DNA of 64,000 bases from Kingdonia uniflora (lineage: Eukaryota > Streptophyta > Magnoliopsida > Ranunculales > Circaeasteraceae): positions 868,001-932,000 of the forward strand of contig JACGCM010002784.1 of NCBI GenBank assembly GCA_014058105.1. The letters run 5' to 3'. The notes under the pieces are model-generated. The model had not been told where the DNA came from, did not search any database, and saw nothing but the letters and a program-made list of their open reading frames with translations. Positions 11,391 to 23,689 of this stretch are shown here, piece by piece. Every line of letters begins with the position of its first letter. The stretch's first letter is position 1. Position numbers and translations under genes: made by a program.

Positions 11391-11682
11391 TGCAATTCTT
11401 AGCGTTAATAGTAGTTATTAAGATCTATGTAATTTCATTATTTCAATAAAATTGTTATTAATGGTTCGTAATCCTTAAAATTGATACAAAATCAAAAAGC
11501 AGAAGCATTAAACTATATTTCCTTAAAGTGTTATAATGATGAAGACTTATAAACAAAATACATTACAACTTCAGCATTAAACTTAAAAAGAAAATACATT
11601 AATTTAAAAAATGTACAAACAATGATGAAGACTACAATTACTCTGCCCCTTTTCGACACCACAAATGCACGACAAGTTCATC

Positions 11683-12971
11683 TCATAATTGGAAATGAGC
11701 TTCTTCATTTCTAATTTCACGAACCTTCTGGATGTACTTTGCCATAGTGTTGATCACGTATCTTGGATTTAAGTCCTCCTTCCAATTATCCACATATTTT
11801 CTAAACTCGGGATCAATGTCCATTTGCTGGATATAAGTATGACGTTCATCTTCTACGATCATATTGTGCAAGATTATACACCGTTTGCCAATATTTGAAA
11901 CCTAGCTTGTAATACCCCAAAAGTACGTTCTACATCTTTGCGGCATGCTTCTTGAATCTTTAAAAAATGTCTTTCGACATCGTTGGACGGATTTCTTAGG
12001 GTTTGAACAAATATTTGCTATTTTGGATTGACTCCATCCACTAAGTAATACCCTATAGTGTGCGGTACCGTGCCTATATAATAATTGTATGGCAGCGCAA
12101 CACCATTAGACAAGTTGTAGAAAAGACACCCTTGATGCAAGACGTTCATATCATTGCTAGAACCTGGCACCCCAAAGAATGCGTGCAATTTCCAAAGAAC
12201 TTGGGATGCAACCGCTTCTAAAATCACCATCGGGATTTTCTTATACCCGGTATATTGTCCTGCCCACCCGGTAGGACAATTCTTCCATTTCCAATGCATA
12301 CAATCTAAACTACCTAACATCCCAGGGAAGCCTCATGATCCATTCACTTCTAACAAGTGTAATGTATCGTCTTCATTGGAAGATCAAAGGTATTGAGTTT
12401 TGAATTGTATTATAATAGTTTTACAAAATTCTTTCAAGCACAAAATAGTTGTAGACTCCCCAATCCAAAGGTATTCTTCTTGGGCGTTTGCACTCATACC
12501 GTAACATAACATGCAAAGTGCGCACGTTCTTTTTTGGTGCGAGGATAAGCCCATAGTCTTAGCGACATTTCCTCTTTGAATAAAATAGGGGTTCGAAGAA
12601 AGTATTTGATCATAAATACGTTGATACACACCTTCGCTCATACGGAATCAATGATAAAATAAGATACCTTTAAATCTTAGGTTCACATCGAAGTAATCCC
12701 GGTTAAGGCTATCCTCCCCCAATTTATGCTCATGGCTTTTCTGCTTGCCAATCCGTCCCCTTTTACTACCTCTCCGCCTCTGTGATAATGTCGCCTCTTG
12801 CTCTTTTTCTTCTATTTCTCCCATCTCAATCATAATATTGCCATACTCATGCAACAACTCAACTTGACGTCAGAATAGTTCTTCGTCACTGGACGATGAT
12901 GAAGACGATAACTCCCAAGATGAGAGTGATGTGTCAGGCCTGAGCAGGTCAACAATGTTTTCATCGGGCAT
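11683..12971 (-). pseudogene. HARBI1-like DDE transposase of the Harbinger element
   Basis: The enzyme cuts and rejoins element ends at TAA/TTA targets. The start is at ATG 12971 (MPDEN), followed by a Ser/Asp-rich and then basic N-terminus. The helical N-terminal domain is at about 12650-12390 (YFIQRGNVAKTMGLS, LCYGMSANAQEEY, IGESTT). The DDE core follows: first Asp in GSLDCMHWKWKNCP (about 12310), second Asp in GSSNDMNVL (about 12160), then YYLVDGVNP, and the Glu in RKDVERTFGVLQ (about 11935). The C-terminus carries LHNMIVEDER. The length fits the usual 400 or so residues. Several in-frame stops interrupt it (for example before FRMSEGV and after FKTQYL), but the three acidic residues remain. 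Confidence 0.88.
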
Positions 12972-13179
12972 GATTCGGCGTAATTTATAAGAAATGAAGA
13001 AGGTTGAGTTTTGAGATATAAGATGAATGAGTTGATTGTAGAAGAGAGTAGAAGATGAATAGGGGCTATAAAAAAACTAGCCGTTTATAGCCGTTGAGCA
13101 TCTTGTTGAAGAAGTTTGATCAGGGAAAAACTAAGGTGAAATAATGGGGAACCAAGAATATTTTTTATGCAGGCTTATG

Positions 13180-13400
13180 TCGCGCACTTCTGAACCGCGC
13201 GGCAAAAACTAGTCGTTTGAAAATCTTGCAATCTCAGTCGTCAACGTGTGTTAATCATGGACGTTGAAGTTATACGCAGTTCTGAAGTGCACTTAATATG
13301 AGCCATTAGATGCATGACACGTGGCAAAATCTTGATGGTTAATAGCTACGCGCAGTTCTGAAGTACGCTCAATAACTACGCGCACTTCTAAACCGTGTGG
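13180..13400. repeat. Harbinger right subterminal repeats
   Basis: Four copies of the motif in mixed orientation lie at about 13181-13202, 13272-13292, 13347-13370 and 13377-13399 (cgcgcacttctgaaccgcg and the variant cgcagttctgaagtgc). They mirror the left subterminal region. Confidence 0.6.
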
Positions 13401-13556
13401 CATAAATTCATCCCATATCCACCCACAGGGTAAATTATGTACCTGCCACGTAAGCAATTCACCTAGCTGTTGTGAAGGAAATAGGGTAGATTTAAGGGTG
13501 GATTTGGAATTCACCCTGCCACATTAGGGTGCACCTAGCTGTTGTGGGTGCCCTAA

Positions 13557-15207
13557 GCCAAGCGAGTACTCCATCAAAATTATAGAATCGAAAGATCTCA
13601 CTATTAAAGTTACATATACCCCAAAGGTATATATCAATGCCATTATCAGAATCTCAATGGTCCCGTATGCAAGTCACGCCTCCATATGATAACCATCCTA
13701 TAACTAAAATAAAGTTCACCACATAATTATAGTCACTACCCCCACAAGGGAATAAGATACACAATGATAAGCCATCGGTTCAATAAACGAACATTGCCAC
13801 AGTACTCTAAGAGTATCTCCAACAGAGTGGTATGCTGTTCCGGCTTACCATACCGGTATTCCGGAATCGCACACTATTTTGGTCTAACAGCAAATTACGT
13901 TTTTTTTGTATTGGGTGCTTAACGGTTCAGCACCTAACACCAAAAAACCAAATGATGTGTATTTTTTCTTGGGCGCTGAATGGTTCAGCACCTAGCGTCT
14001 ATTAATTATTAATTTTCCCCTTGGACAGCAGTATTAAAAAAAAGTGTTGGGCACTGAACGGTTCAGTGCCTAGGCGGTATGCACATACTCCTCGCCAAGT
14101 TCAAGTTTCGCATACTTTGGAGGGGTATGGGGGTGAGTATGCTGAACACCATACCCCTGTTGGATAGGTTTTTTGCAAGAGTATGGGAAAATCTAAACAA
14201 CATACCACTCTGTTGGAGATGCTCTAAAAGTCTACATCATCGCCTGTCCTACGATAAAACATATTGACATCATTATGTACCATCCGACTGAATGTAATGA
14301 TAGCATATCAACTACTAAAATAAACCAACTCAAATATATGAATCCTGCTCGTCCGGTATAAGAGAGAACATGTGTCGCCACTAGGAGGTACTAAGCAATA
14401 TGAAGCATTTACATCTTTAAAATGCTAACCTGTGCAACAAACATTGGAAACTCCCAATCTACTGAATCAAAATCCAGAACTCGTCTCAATCTCAATACAT
14501 GTGTAACTCTAAACTCGCAGAGAGTCAAGTTCCATATGGAGATAAATATCCTATAAGCAATAGTAGGAATATTATCAACATATAAGAGGAAAATACTAAC
14601 TAATCAAAGCCTCCAAATAAATGCAGGAATCTACTCGCTCGAGGACTAACCAAGTATCATCACAAATGTTTCAAATGGCACATATCAAGATGTAATGACG
14701 ACTCAAAATTACAAACTTCTCCAATTTGACCACATCTTCCTTTCTAAAACCAGCTACCTCATCATAGATCCCATAAGCCATCATTAAAACCACAATGCAC
14801 CCCTTACTAATTTCAAACAATTCCATGCACGTGTCCCCACTATAGATATTGAGAGTCATCAACTGTAACATTGATCGACCACCCGCTCATATCGAATATC
14901 ATGATCTACTCCAAAACCAAGTCTAATGCATCTTGGACCATAACAAAGCTACAAGAAACTATTGAAAATTGTATTTAATCAATAAAACATGTCCTAAGGA
15001 ATGAAACTGCATGACTACAGAGTCCACTCCGTAAGAAGATTTCCACCAGATCTGCTAAATCTCCAAAGGCACTTGTACGATCAAGCTCATCTTGATCAAT
15101 AAATAACCGCTAGATCAAACCATCTAAAATGATACATTGCTATACCCTAAACTAAACTAAGCTACTCCCGTATGGAAGTACTAGTCATCCAACTAATGAC
15201 TTCATAG
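13557..15207. other. decayed unassigned sequence around a MITE
   Basis: Apart from the MITE at 13811-14224, I see no domain on either strand. It probably continues the block at 5484-6830 and rejoins 44737 onward when the inserted elements are removed. The minus strand has short open frames without recognisable motifs. Confidence 0.4.
13811..14224. mobile_element. Tourist-type MITE
   Basis: The left end is GAGTATCTCCAACAGAGTGG and the complement of the right end is GAGCATCTCCAACAGAGTGG, one mismatch in 20. TAA flanks both sides (13808-13810, 14225-14227). This is the PIF/Harbinger signature in a 414-bp element without genes. The interior holds three diverged copies of a phrase around ggttcagcacctag. 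Confidence 0.9.
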
Positions 15208-15212
15208 GGAGT

Positions 15213-15977
15213 TGATAATGGTCAAAATCCAGTGTTTAGTAAGAGTAAAAATCGAGTATCGTTCACTTCCGAATGGGATTAGAAATAGTCACAAAACTCA
15301 ATCTATATCTCTACTTAAAAAAATCGTAGGATGATAATAAATCTTTCCAACAACATAGTTTTGGGATTTATGATAATATCCCTATATTGGGGTTGAAGAA
15401 AAATATACTTTACTATGTAATATCATACGTTAATAGCGAATCCATCATCACCCCTAGTATGGACTTAGTCGGCCAATATTACAATTATAAAATCTAAATA
15501 ATATGAGAATGAAAGGAACATAAACTAAGAACAAAAAGATGAATTTTATTGACATATAAAATGAAATGCTCCAACTTACTCCAACAATACTCTCTTATAC
15601 TTTACAAGAATGATTCTTTCAAAATTGGATGATTTTTATGAGCTCACCAACTCTCCTTTTATAGATGAAGGAGATGTTTCTTATATTTCAAATGAGATTC
15701 TAACCTATGCTATGAATGTACATAAAAGTGTAACCTCCAAGAGTTATCCTCTGAAATGTAAGCTCCCCATGTGTGACCCATGTGTTTGACAACTCTACAT
15801 CCTTCTCCAACAGTTCGTCTTTTGAGCCATACATCCCGGTATTTACACATATTTGGTAAATGAGCTTCATGTGACCTAAAATGCAAATTTTGATTTTATA
15901 AGTCATGTTTAATAATAAAATTAAGGATAATAAACATTAAGCCATAGGGGAAAAGTGGTCATTTTGTATGGCCATCA
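15213..15977 (-). repeat. 3' LTR of the Athila-like element
   Basis: It aligns with 43595-44736 but lacks about 350 bp present there after the shared gggattagaaat phrase, plus a smaller internal gap. By eye the aligned parts differ at roughly one base in ten, suggesting an old insertion. Confidence 0.85.
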
Positions 15978-15997
15978 AATACACCCAAACTTAAAGT
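15978..15997 (-). promoter_or_regulatory. polypurine tract
   Basis: On the minus strand TTTAAGTTTGGGTGTATT directly precedes the 3' LTR start TGATGG. It is the usual primer for second-strand synthesis. Confidence 0.6.
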
Positions 15998-17449
15998 TTT
16001 CTAGTACTCGAGCAAAGAAAAAGAATAAAAGCATAATTCTTTTGTGGTGAAGATGATTGCATTTAGTGTATGGAATAAGACGTTAAACCTATAAGTTACC
16101 CTTATAGGACGAGTTTTGTCTCGTGAGGGTTTGCAGTGACTGTACCTAAGAAAGTCAACAAGGGCATTATAGTAGTCATTTCATCTAACTTGTCAATATT
16201 TGACAATGGCAAAAACATTTAATAAAGAAAACCCCTTAAAATTTATTTTATTAACAAATATTCAACAAAAAGATCCTGGAAAACTATTTGAAACTGGAGA
16301 TACTATCCAATAATTAAATGAGATTTCAAATATTTTCCTAATACCCATAACTGTAGTAAAAATAAATATTGTACGAACAACTTAGTTTAGAGGTTATTGA
16401 GTGAATATCCAGTCGTCTCTTATTTTGTAAAATAAATCCAATGGTCAGTTTGGCAAGTGTTTTAGTCAATTTGAATCTTGTTATTAATTTTAGGGAATAA
16501 CTATATGCCTTTTTATTTTGGTACTTGTTTTCCTTGGTGAAGCCTTCACTTATAAGTTTTCGGTCGACAATCCCAGCTAGTTGGCTTAGGTTACCAGGGT
16601 TTGGTGCCCCTTTATGACCTAGACTCTGGATTCTCACAAGTAGATATTTTCCTTGCTCTTTCAACATAGTTCATGGTTATACTCAAGATTGGTACAAATT
16701 CTTCATCTTTCAGTTCTAAATCCTGTGAGTACCCTTACATCGTGAAAGTTTTTAGAACAATTTTGGCTTATAAAAAGCCTTGTTTTATTATTTTAAGACT
16801 GAACTTATTTGTAAGCAGTTGTTTCCTTTATAATAGATCATTCCTACCTCAAATACTAGATTCCCTTAGATTGGTCAAAATTCTAGCACAAGTAATAAAT
16901 GCAACACAATCGTAAAGTACAACTTTTTCGAGAAATATCAGTCAACGTGAAACTTCTTATAATTAAATGATAGTATATCTAGCTTAAGATATTGCTCTAA
17001 TATTTTCTGAGCATATATTTGGTAAAAAATTAAATTTAACGATTTTTATGATCAAATATATTAGACTACGATCAAATATTTCTAAGTTTGTAGGAATTTG
17101 CCAAATAGTCTCATAAATTACCAGAATAACCTCTCTTTTCCTTAAAAAGTTCGAAAAATATGAACGATTTTATCCCACCCCCAAACTAGTAAAAAGCATT
17201 GTCCTCAATATTTGAGAACATACCTTAAAAGATGGGAAAGAAAATTAGAACATAGTACCTGATATGACTTAGGTTGCCTCCCAATTAGCGCTAAGTTATG
17301 TCTTAGCCAGACGAAACAAGGCACCCCCAAACTGAGTGAGATTCGATCAGAAGGATAAGGATGTCATTCCTCATAAACGAGGTCTAAATACTTTAAGTCT
17401 TCATTTGTGTGGTTAAAATATTCACAATAAGGCTTAACCCTTTGCTCAT
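15998..17449 (-). other. 3' untranslated region of the Athila-like element
   Basis: There is no recognised domain. The plus-strand phrases cccacccccaaact and gcattgtcctcaat (about 17176-17211) and ggttgcctcccaattagcgc (about 17272) are typical of the zone just after Athila-type integrase. A similar phrase occurs at 56466-56499. A 109-residue minus-strand frame at 16338-16667 is not recognised. Confidence 0.5.
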
Positions 17450-18400
17450 TCACCTTTTGTATTTTGCCAGAACCCAGTTCTTCAACCTCAACCGCCCCAT
17501 GTAGATATACCGTTTTAACAATGAGAGGCCCGGTCCATCGTGATCATAGTTTACCGAGAAATAAATGCAATCTAGAGAAGTACAACAAGACTTTTGGTTT
17601 GGTTCAAATGATTTTCGCAAAATGTTTTTGTCATAAAATACTTTCATGCGCTCATTGTAAGTCTTTGCTGAATGGTATACATCATTCCGTAGAACTTCTA
17701 ACTCTTTGAGTTGAAGCTTGCGATATAAATCAGCCTTCCCAATATCAAAATTCAAGGTCTTTATGGTCTAATAGGTGTGGTGTTCTAACTCAACTGGAAG
17801 GTAACACGCCTTTTCATAGACTAGTCGATAAAAGGACATTCCAATAGGTATCTTAAACGTAGTACGATAATCCCAAAGAGCATCATTTAGTCGAGTTGAC
17901 CAATCTTTGTAGTTTGGTATAACCATTTTTTAAAGAATATTCTTGATTTCACGATTAGAAACCTCTACTTGCCCACTAGTCTGCGGCTGGTAGGGTGTAA
18001 CAACCTTGTGTGTTACTCCAAAAATTTCATTAAGTTTGCAAACATTCGACTGTTGAAATCCGACCTCCACCACTATTTATCACTCTCAGTGTACCAAAAC
18101 GAGATAAAATGTTTTTTTTAATAAATTCGATAGCAACCAAACTATCATTGGTTTTGGTAGGAATAACTTCAACCTCCTTAGTCACATAGTCAAGGAATAA
18201 AATGATGTATGTGAACCCAGAAGATGGGGGTGAAGGTGCCCATAAAGTCTATGCCCCAAACATCGAATGGTTCAATGATCAAGATTGGGTTTAGGGGCAT
18301 CATATTCCTATGGGATAAGGCTCACATTCTCTGATATCTATTAGATGCCTTGGGAATGACAGAATTCTAGGATTTGGGAATGCTCATAATCTAGGATACA
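17450..18400 (-). pseudogene. integrase of the Athila-like element
   Basis: Integrase inserts the cDNA into the genome. Minus-strand reading gives FDVWGIDFMGTF near 18260 (first catalytic Asp), then an IPTKTNDS and ILSRFGTLRVI stretch near 18140-18080 that leads to the second Asp region, mutated here. WDYRTTFKIPIGMS and YEKACYLPVELEH follow at about 17880-17790, then the C-terminal ADLYRKLQLKELE and an NERMKVFYDKNI segment at 17740-17600. Several stops and frame changes break it. Low overall identity to any one member is expected because of decay. Confidence 0.8.
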
Positions 18401-18539
18401 TCTTCTAATGATTTGATCATAACAATTTATATTTGAACAGGTACAGGTTATCCCAGAAGAAGTGTCAAACCTCACTAAGAAATTTATTCTTATCTGGCTT
18501 GGTTCAAAAACTAGAAATGCGCCATGTGGCAAGATAATT

Positions 18540-19150
18540 CGCTATGTTTGCAAACCCTGGTATGAAAGACATTAATAGAATAGACATGAGTTCCTCGTTG
18601 GGAAAAGACTCTCGAATAGGTAACGACCTATCATGGGAATCATTGTCTATTTGAGAAAGGTGGTCAGCTACCATATTCTCGGCACATTTTTTAACTTGAA
18701 TTTTGATATAAAACTCTTGAAGTAATAATATCTATCAGATTAAGCGTTGCTTGGTGTCTTTCATGGAGAGAAGGTGTATAATAGCAGCATGATCCATGTA
18801 AACTATCACTTTACAACCTAAGAGTTAAGAAAAAAAATCTATAATAAAGACCTAAGAGATAAGAACAAATTTTTTTATAAGACTGTCGCTAGAAGTTCTT
18901 TCTCAGTAGTTGTGTAATTGAGTTGTGCATCATTAAGAGTTTTACTAGAATAATAGATGACACACCAAAGGTTATTAATGTGTTATGCCAAAACTGTACC
19001 AATGGCATAGTTAAATGCATTACACATCAACTCAATAGGTTTGTTTCAATTAGGAGGTTAGATGATGGGTGAAGATGTTAAATATTTCCTGTGATTCACA
19101 AAAGCTTTAAAACGCAGATTATTGAATAATAAGGTAGTATCCTTGGTAAG
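18540..19150 (-). pseudogene. RNase H domain of the Athila-like element
   Basis: Motifs on the minus strand are FNYAIGTVLA, VIYYSSKTLND, LNYTTTEKELLATV, YMDHAAIIHLLSMKD, LLLQEFYIKI and ENMVADHLSQI. These follow the gypsy RNase H/connection order. Stops occur in at least four places. Confidence 0.75.
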
Positions 19151-19159
19151 GAGATTGCT

Positions 19160-20150
19160 AAAGTTAGGAGTAAAACGTCGGTAAAATCCTACATGTCCCA
19201 AGAATGAACGAACGTTCTTGACTGTTCATGGGGGAGGGAGACAAGATATGACATCTATTTTGGCTTTATCTACTTCGATTCCCTTTGTTGATATAACATG
19301 TCCAAATACTATGCTTTTTTTTCAACCATGAAGAGATATTTTTTTCCCAATTTAAAACATGATTTTTCTGTTGACACCTAGCAAAAACAAGAAATAAGTG
19401 GTAGAGACATTGGTCAAGCAAATATCTAAAGATGGAGAAGTCATCCATGTAAACCTTAAGGAAACACTCAACCATGTCAGAGAAAATGTTCGACATACAT
19501 CGCTAAAATATTGCCAGAGCATTGCATGACCTAAAAGGCATGCGGCGATAGGCAAAAAAAGTATCCAAAGGACAAGTGAACGTGGTTATCTCTGGTCCTC
19601 TGGTACGATGGGTATTTCATTGTACCCAGAATACCCATCAAGAAAATAACAATATTCCTAACTAGCAAGATGATCAAGTATTTGATCAATGAATGGTAAG
19701 CAAAAATGATCTTTTCAAGTGACCGAATTGAATTTTTTGTAGTTTATACATACTCGCCACCCTGTGGTGATACGAGTGGAGACATGATCATTGTGATTAT
19801 TCTTCACAATAGTGATTCCAAACTTTTTAGGAACAACATGAATCAGGCTTACTCATGGATTGTCAAAAAAAGGATAAATGATCCTAGCGTCAAGCAGTTT
19901 CCAAATTTCTTTTCTCAGAACCTCAGCCATAGTCGGGTTAAGCCTCCATTATCCTTCTCTGAACTTCAAGGCATTATCCTCAAGTTTTATCTTGTACATG
20001 CATATAGAAGGACTAATACCCTTAATATATGAGATGTTCTATCCAAGAGCTTTTGTGAATCCTTTTAATATACACATTAATTTTTCTTCATTCTCAGGTT
20101 CTAGGGCGGGTGCTATAATAGCAGGAAGAGTCTCATTAGGACCTAGATAG
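19160..20150 (-). pseudogene. reverse transcriptase of the Athila-like element
   Basis: It starts after the protease linker with KGISPSICMYKIKLED (about 20025), then LLDARIIYP, HVVPKKFG, GWRVCINYKKFN, FLDGYSGYNEIPI (about 19650), and the catalytic YMDDF with neighbouring FSDMVECFLKV and NHVLNWEK near 19485-19340. The active-site aspartates are present but stops and frameshifts split the domain. It is continuous with the protease upstream and RNase H downstream, as in gypsy pol. Confidence 0.85.
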
Positions 20151-20155
20151 ACATA

Positions 20156-20916
20156 TTAAAGGTTTTCAGGTAGAGGTTTAAGTTCTAACTTAACAGGTAC
20201 TTCCTCCGCTTCTGGTATAGGATCGACTTTCAGCATTTTAACATTATCATTGCTATCCAAAATAGAAACATAATCCAATAGGACGTTGACCTCATTGATA
20301 AGGTCATCAATGTATAAATCCTCTCCAAAATATGCAAAACAAGCTTCTAACAGGTCTCTAGGATTTGAACTATGAAATGCACTATTTGCAACTGTACACT
20401 TTGACGTTGTATTGAAGATATCCAAATTAATGGTCTTATTCCCATTAGTCAACCTCATAGCTCCGCTATGACAATTAATTAACACATTAACGGTCGCTAA
20501 GAAAGGTCGGCCAAGGATCATGGGTATCTCACTATTTGGGTCTTCTATCGGGTTTGTGTCAAGGACCACAAAGTCGATAGTATAAAAAAAATTATCAACC
20601 TGGAAAGTACATCCATTACAACTCCCTGAGGAATTATAATGGATCGATCAGCTAGTTCTAAGGTTTTTTACATCGATTTTAGTCCTTTCAGGCCTAGCTG
20701 CTCATATACTGAATAAGGGATCAAGTTAATACTAACGCCTAAATCAAGTAAGGCTTTCCCTATATGATTTTTCCCTATGTGATAAGAAATTGTTGGCATT
20801 CTTGGATCTTTGCATTTCATGGGTGTTTTGTTCAAGATTATAGAGCTAACCTGAGCATCCAATTGAATAACATTTTTGTTGTCATGAACATTAAAAGCTT
20901 TCTTGGAAACATTCAT
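20156..20916 (-). pseudogene. aspartic protease and linker of the Athila-like element
   Basis: ALLDLGVSINLIPYSVYEQLG (about 20755-20695) matches the Athila-type protease, whose active site reads DLG. A second frame has PMILGRPFLATVNVLI and SGAMRLTNGN (about 20520-20440), the conserved segment following the protease. A stop and frame change separate the two. Confidence 0.8.
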
Positions 20917-21454
20917 ACGTTTCTTGAATGTATAGAGGTCCTTGAGATATTTTGCGTAGAAAGGAATTTATCGTAACGCATCAAGGAAAGGAATAATGAT
21001 CTTAAGATTGTTGAACATCTCCTTGACCTCTTCATCAGGAATATTCTTCCTATTGACTAAAAACCAATGGGAAAAAGTTGATCTAGGAATTTTAAGCGGA
21101 TCATTTTTGATAATTTTCACACTTGGTGAGACCTATTCGGTCTCTTCCTCAGCAAAAGGGTTTCTTCACTCATGGGTTCCCTTCTACAACTTTCTCAGAA
21201 CTGGGATTAGGACTTTTACGTGGTTTTTCCATAAGCATCCTAACTTTGTTGTCTACAGTTTTTCCAGTTCTAAGTATGATCACCACATTGGCATGATCAC
21301 GGTGTAAACTCTCGGTTTAATCCTTCAGATTGGGTTCGGTTTGACTTGGAAATGTACCTTTTTTTCTAGTACTTAATCCAGATGCTAGCTGAGCAATTGA
21401 TGATTCTGCTTGAGTCATGGATTGCTGATTCATTTGCATAAGTTGTTACATCAA

Positions 21455-22024
21455 CTAGTTGCTGGATTGCAATAGGGCTTGGATACCATTATCTAAAGAT
21501 GGTTTTCTATTCAGAGGAGGAAGGTAAGGAGTATTTTGCTGAAAAGATTGGTGATTGGGATGAAAGGATGTACCATCTTGATTTTGATTTGAATTACTCC
21601 CATGGTAATACGGTCTACCATAATAGTTATTCGAATAATTTTTCCCGGAAGAATTTTCTTGATGATGTGACTGGTTATAAGGAAAAAAGGAAAGTTTTTG
21701 ATGAAACATATTAACTTAATCCTTCCTGGTTTCCATAATTTTGTAAATCAAAGGGTAATCATGAGTATAGTGTCCAACATCGTCACAGGCAACACAAGGT
21801 TGCATATCAGCATAAAAAATATGTACTTTAACGGACATTTTGTTTTTCCCTATTTCTAAGGACTTTATCTTACGCATGATGGTCGTTAGCATAGCTTCCG
21901 AATTGGAGTTATATCCAACTCCAAAGGAATTACCCAACTTTTCTTGCATATCAGTTTCTCCCATGATTCCCCAAGTTAAAAAAATTTCAACCATCTCATC
22001 TAAGAAGTCCAAATCCTCTACAAC
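21455..22024 (-). pseudogene. gag, C-terminal half (Athila-like), downstream of the CACTA insertion
   Basis: The frame resumes exactly at the CACTA boundary with EDLDFLDEMVE. A zinc knuckle CVACDDVGHYTHDYP follows, with the last Cys replaced by Tyr (about 21790-21750), then an Asn/Gln/Tyr-rich tail with YNQ and NNYYGRPYYHG segments. It joins the half at 27593-28140 when the CACTA element is removed. Confidence 0.75.
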
Positions 22025-22138
22025 CACTATGTGAAAAAGGCTTATTAGCGACAATTGTGGGCTGCCAATAACGACTATTCTATATGTTGGAAAACCAACT
22101 AAGTTCTCGACGTTTATATATGATGCACTTTAATTGAA

Positions 22139-23270
22139 GTGTCATATTTTATTAAAAATATTCTTAAAAATAACAACACTTATAAAAGTCGAGGTTTAAT
22201 TTTTTTGCGACAGTCCTATATGTTGTTTTTCGAACACAGCCTAAAAAATCAAAACTTCCTCTCTCATTGGAGTCACTCTCCTCTTCTCTGCCCACTCCCT
22301 CTCTTTCTCCCTGAATTTCGCAAGATAAATCTTCTTCTTAGCTCTCCCCATTTCCCCCAAATCTTTCTAAGATTGGCGCAAAAAGATATGGGTTTTCCTT
22401 CCAATAATCTTATAATAATAGGAAATCCTAATTTGGTTGGTGCTAAAAAATTGGATTTTGCCGCTTTTCTTTCCCTCGGTGCCCTAAAAATCAAATTTTA
22501 TGAGATTCAAGAGTTATTCCTCATTTCGGCTCTCACTCTGAAAACCCACAAAGGTATGAACTTACTAAAAATTTAATTACTATTTGTTATGTTTGTAGAA
22601 ATTAATAGAAACCCTAAAATAATGGCTACGGATTGATTTAACTAATCTCTCTCACAATCCTAGCAAGTTATTGGGTATTTATAAGCCTTTAATTTAACCT
22701 AGAATTGATCAAAAATTGTTTTTTCTCTTTAACAAATTCGATTGTAAGAAAGTTTGTGAATAATGTATTGGGCTAACTTTTTGGTAGTACCTGGAATATA
22801 TTGTTTGATTTAATTCCTAATAAATTATGTTTTATAATTTGGATCATTGATTGATATAACGTTATCAGGAAATAATATTGATTCATCCAACAAACAACGA
22901 GTTCTGATCTTTACAAGGTACTTTTGGTTATCTTTACAAATTCTGTTGATTCCTAATAGTAGCCCTGTTACACTCCTTAAAATGTTTATTTCCAGATTAC
23001 ACATTTATGTATAGATGTATATTGTGGATTTATAGGAGTTGTGTCCATGGATTTTTAGGGGGTCGTGTTACAAAGTTACATGTTGTATATGCTAATAAGG
23101 TAGATTTAGGGGTGTCTACAAAATATGGGGTGGGATGTGAGAGACTTTCATCTTGTTCATTATAATCTAGATCCTAGGGTTAGGTCTAGGAGGCCTACGA
23201 CGCTAGCCCTACGTCGACAAGGTCCGGTAGGGGAATCTATATTTGGAGGCAAGATGTATCTTAATTGAAT
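22139..23270 (+). other. 5' region of the CACTA element, exon-like segment
   Basis: A plus-strand frame (22139-22576) ends at a plausible splice donor, cacaaag/gtatgaac near 22553. The translation is not recognised. The remainder to 23270 shows no domain. Confidence 0.3.
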
Positions 23271-23689
23271 TGCTTCATAGTACATCAAGCTGCTTAAAAT
23301 TAGAAATTTTTATTAGTTTTTTCATACGGAGCCTTTCTGAATTGAATTGCCATAACTGAGTCGGGAATCTTTTTCTTTTATTTTTAGAAATTAAGCTAGA
23401 GGATAGTCCCCCCAATAAAATATTATAAAAGAAAGTAATTACAAGGTGGGGATAACTCAAGACCTTATAGAAAAGGAAAGGTGGGTCTAAACACCCAAGA
23501 AAGAAAAAATATTACAGTAGGAATTCTAACAACTAAAGAAAGAAAGCCGAGATAGCCTTAAACTAAGCTGCTAGCACAAACCCATGACAAAAACAAAGAA
23601 AGAGCAATTGTTTTAAAAAAATAAACATAGGATCCTTCCTCAAAAGAAAGCCCAAATGTAGTTAATGTGTTTGCTTATCATCACTTGGC

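Larger units (their letters stand above)
6831..13553. mobile_element. PIF/Harbinger transposon carrying a PMD gene
   Basis: The left end is GAGCAACCATAACAG and the complement of the right end is GGGCACCCACAACAG, flanked by TAA at 6828-6830 and 13554-13556. This is the standard PIF/Harbinger terminus and 3-bp target duplication. Both ends carry copies of a subterminal motif (GCGCACTTCTGAACCGCGC and variants). Inside are a PMD pseudogene (plus), a MYB/SANT-like gene (plus) and a HARBI1-type transposase (minus), the last two converging at about 11.4-11.7 kb. The transposase and MYB-like partner identify the family independently of the ends. The PMD gene is additional to the normal two-gene set. 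All three genes are broken, so the copy is not autonomous. Confidence 0.88.

Noticed and set aside
12154..12396. Plus-strand frame across the transposase
   Set aside because: Shadow of the DDE transposase on the opposite strand.
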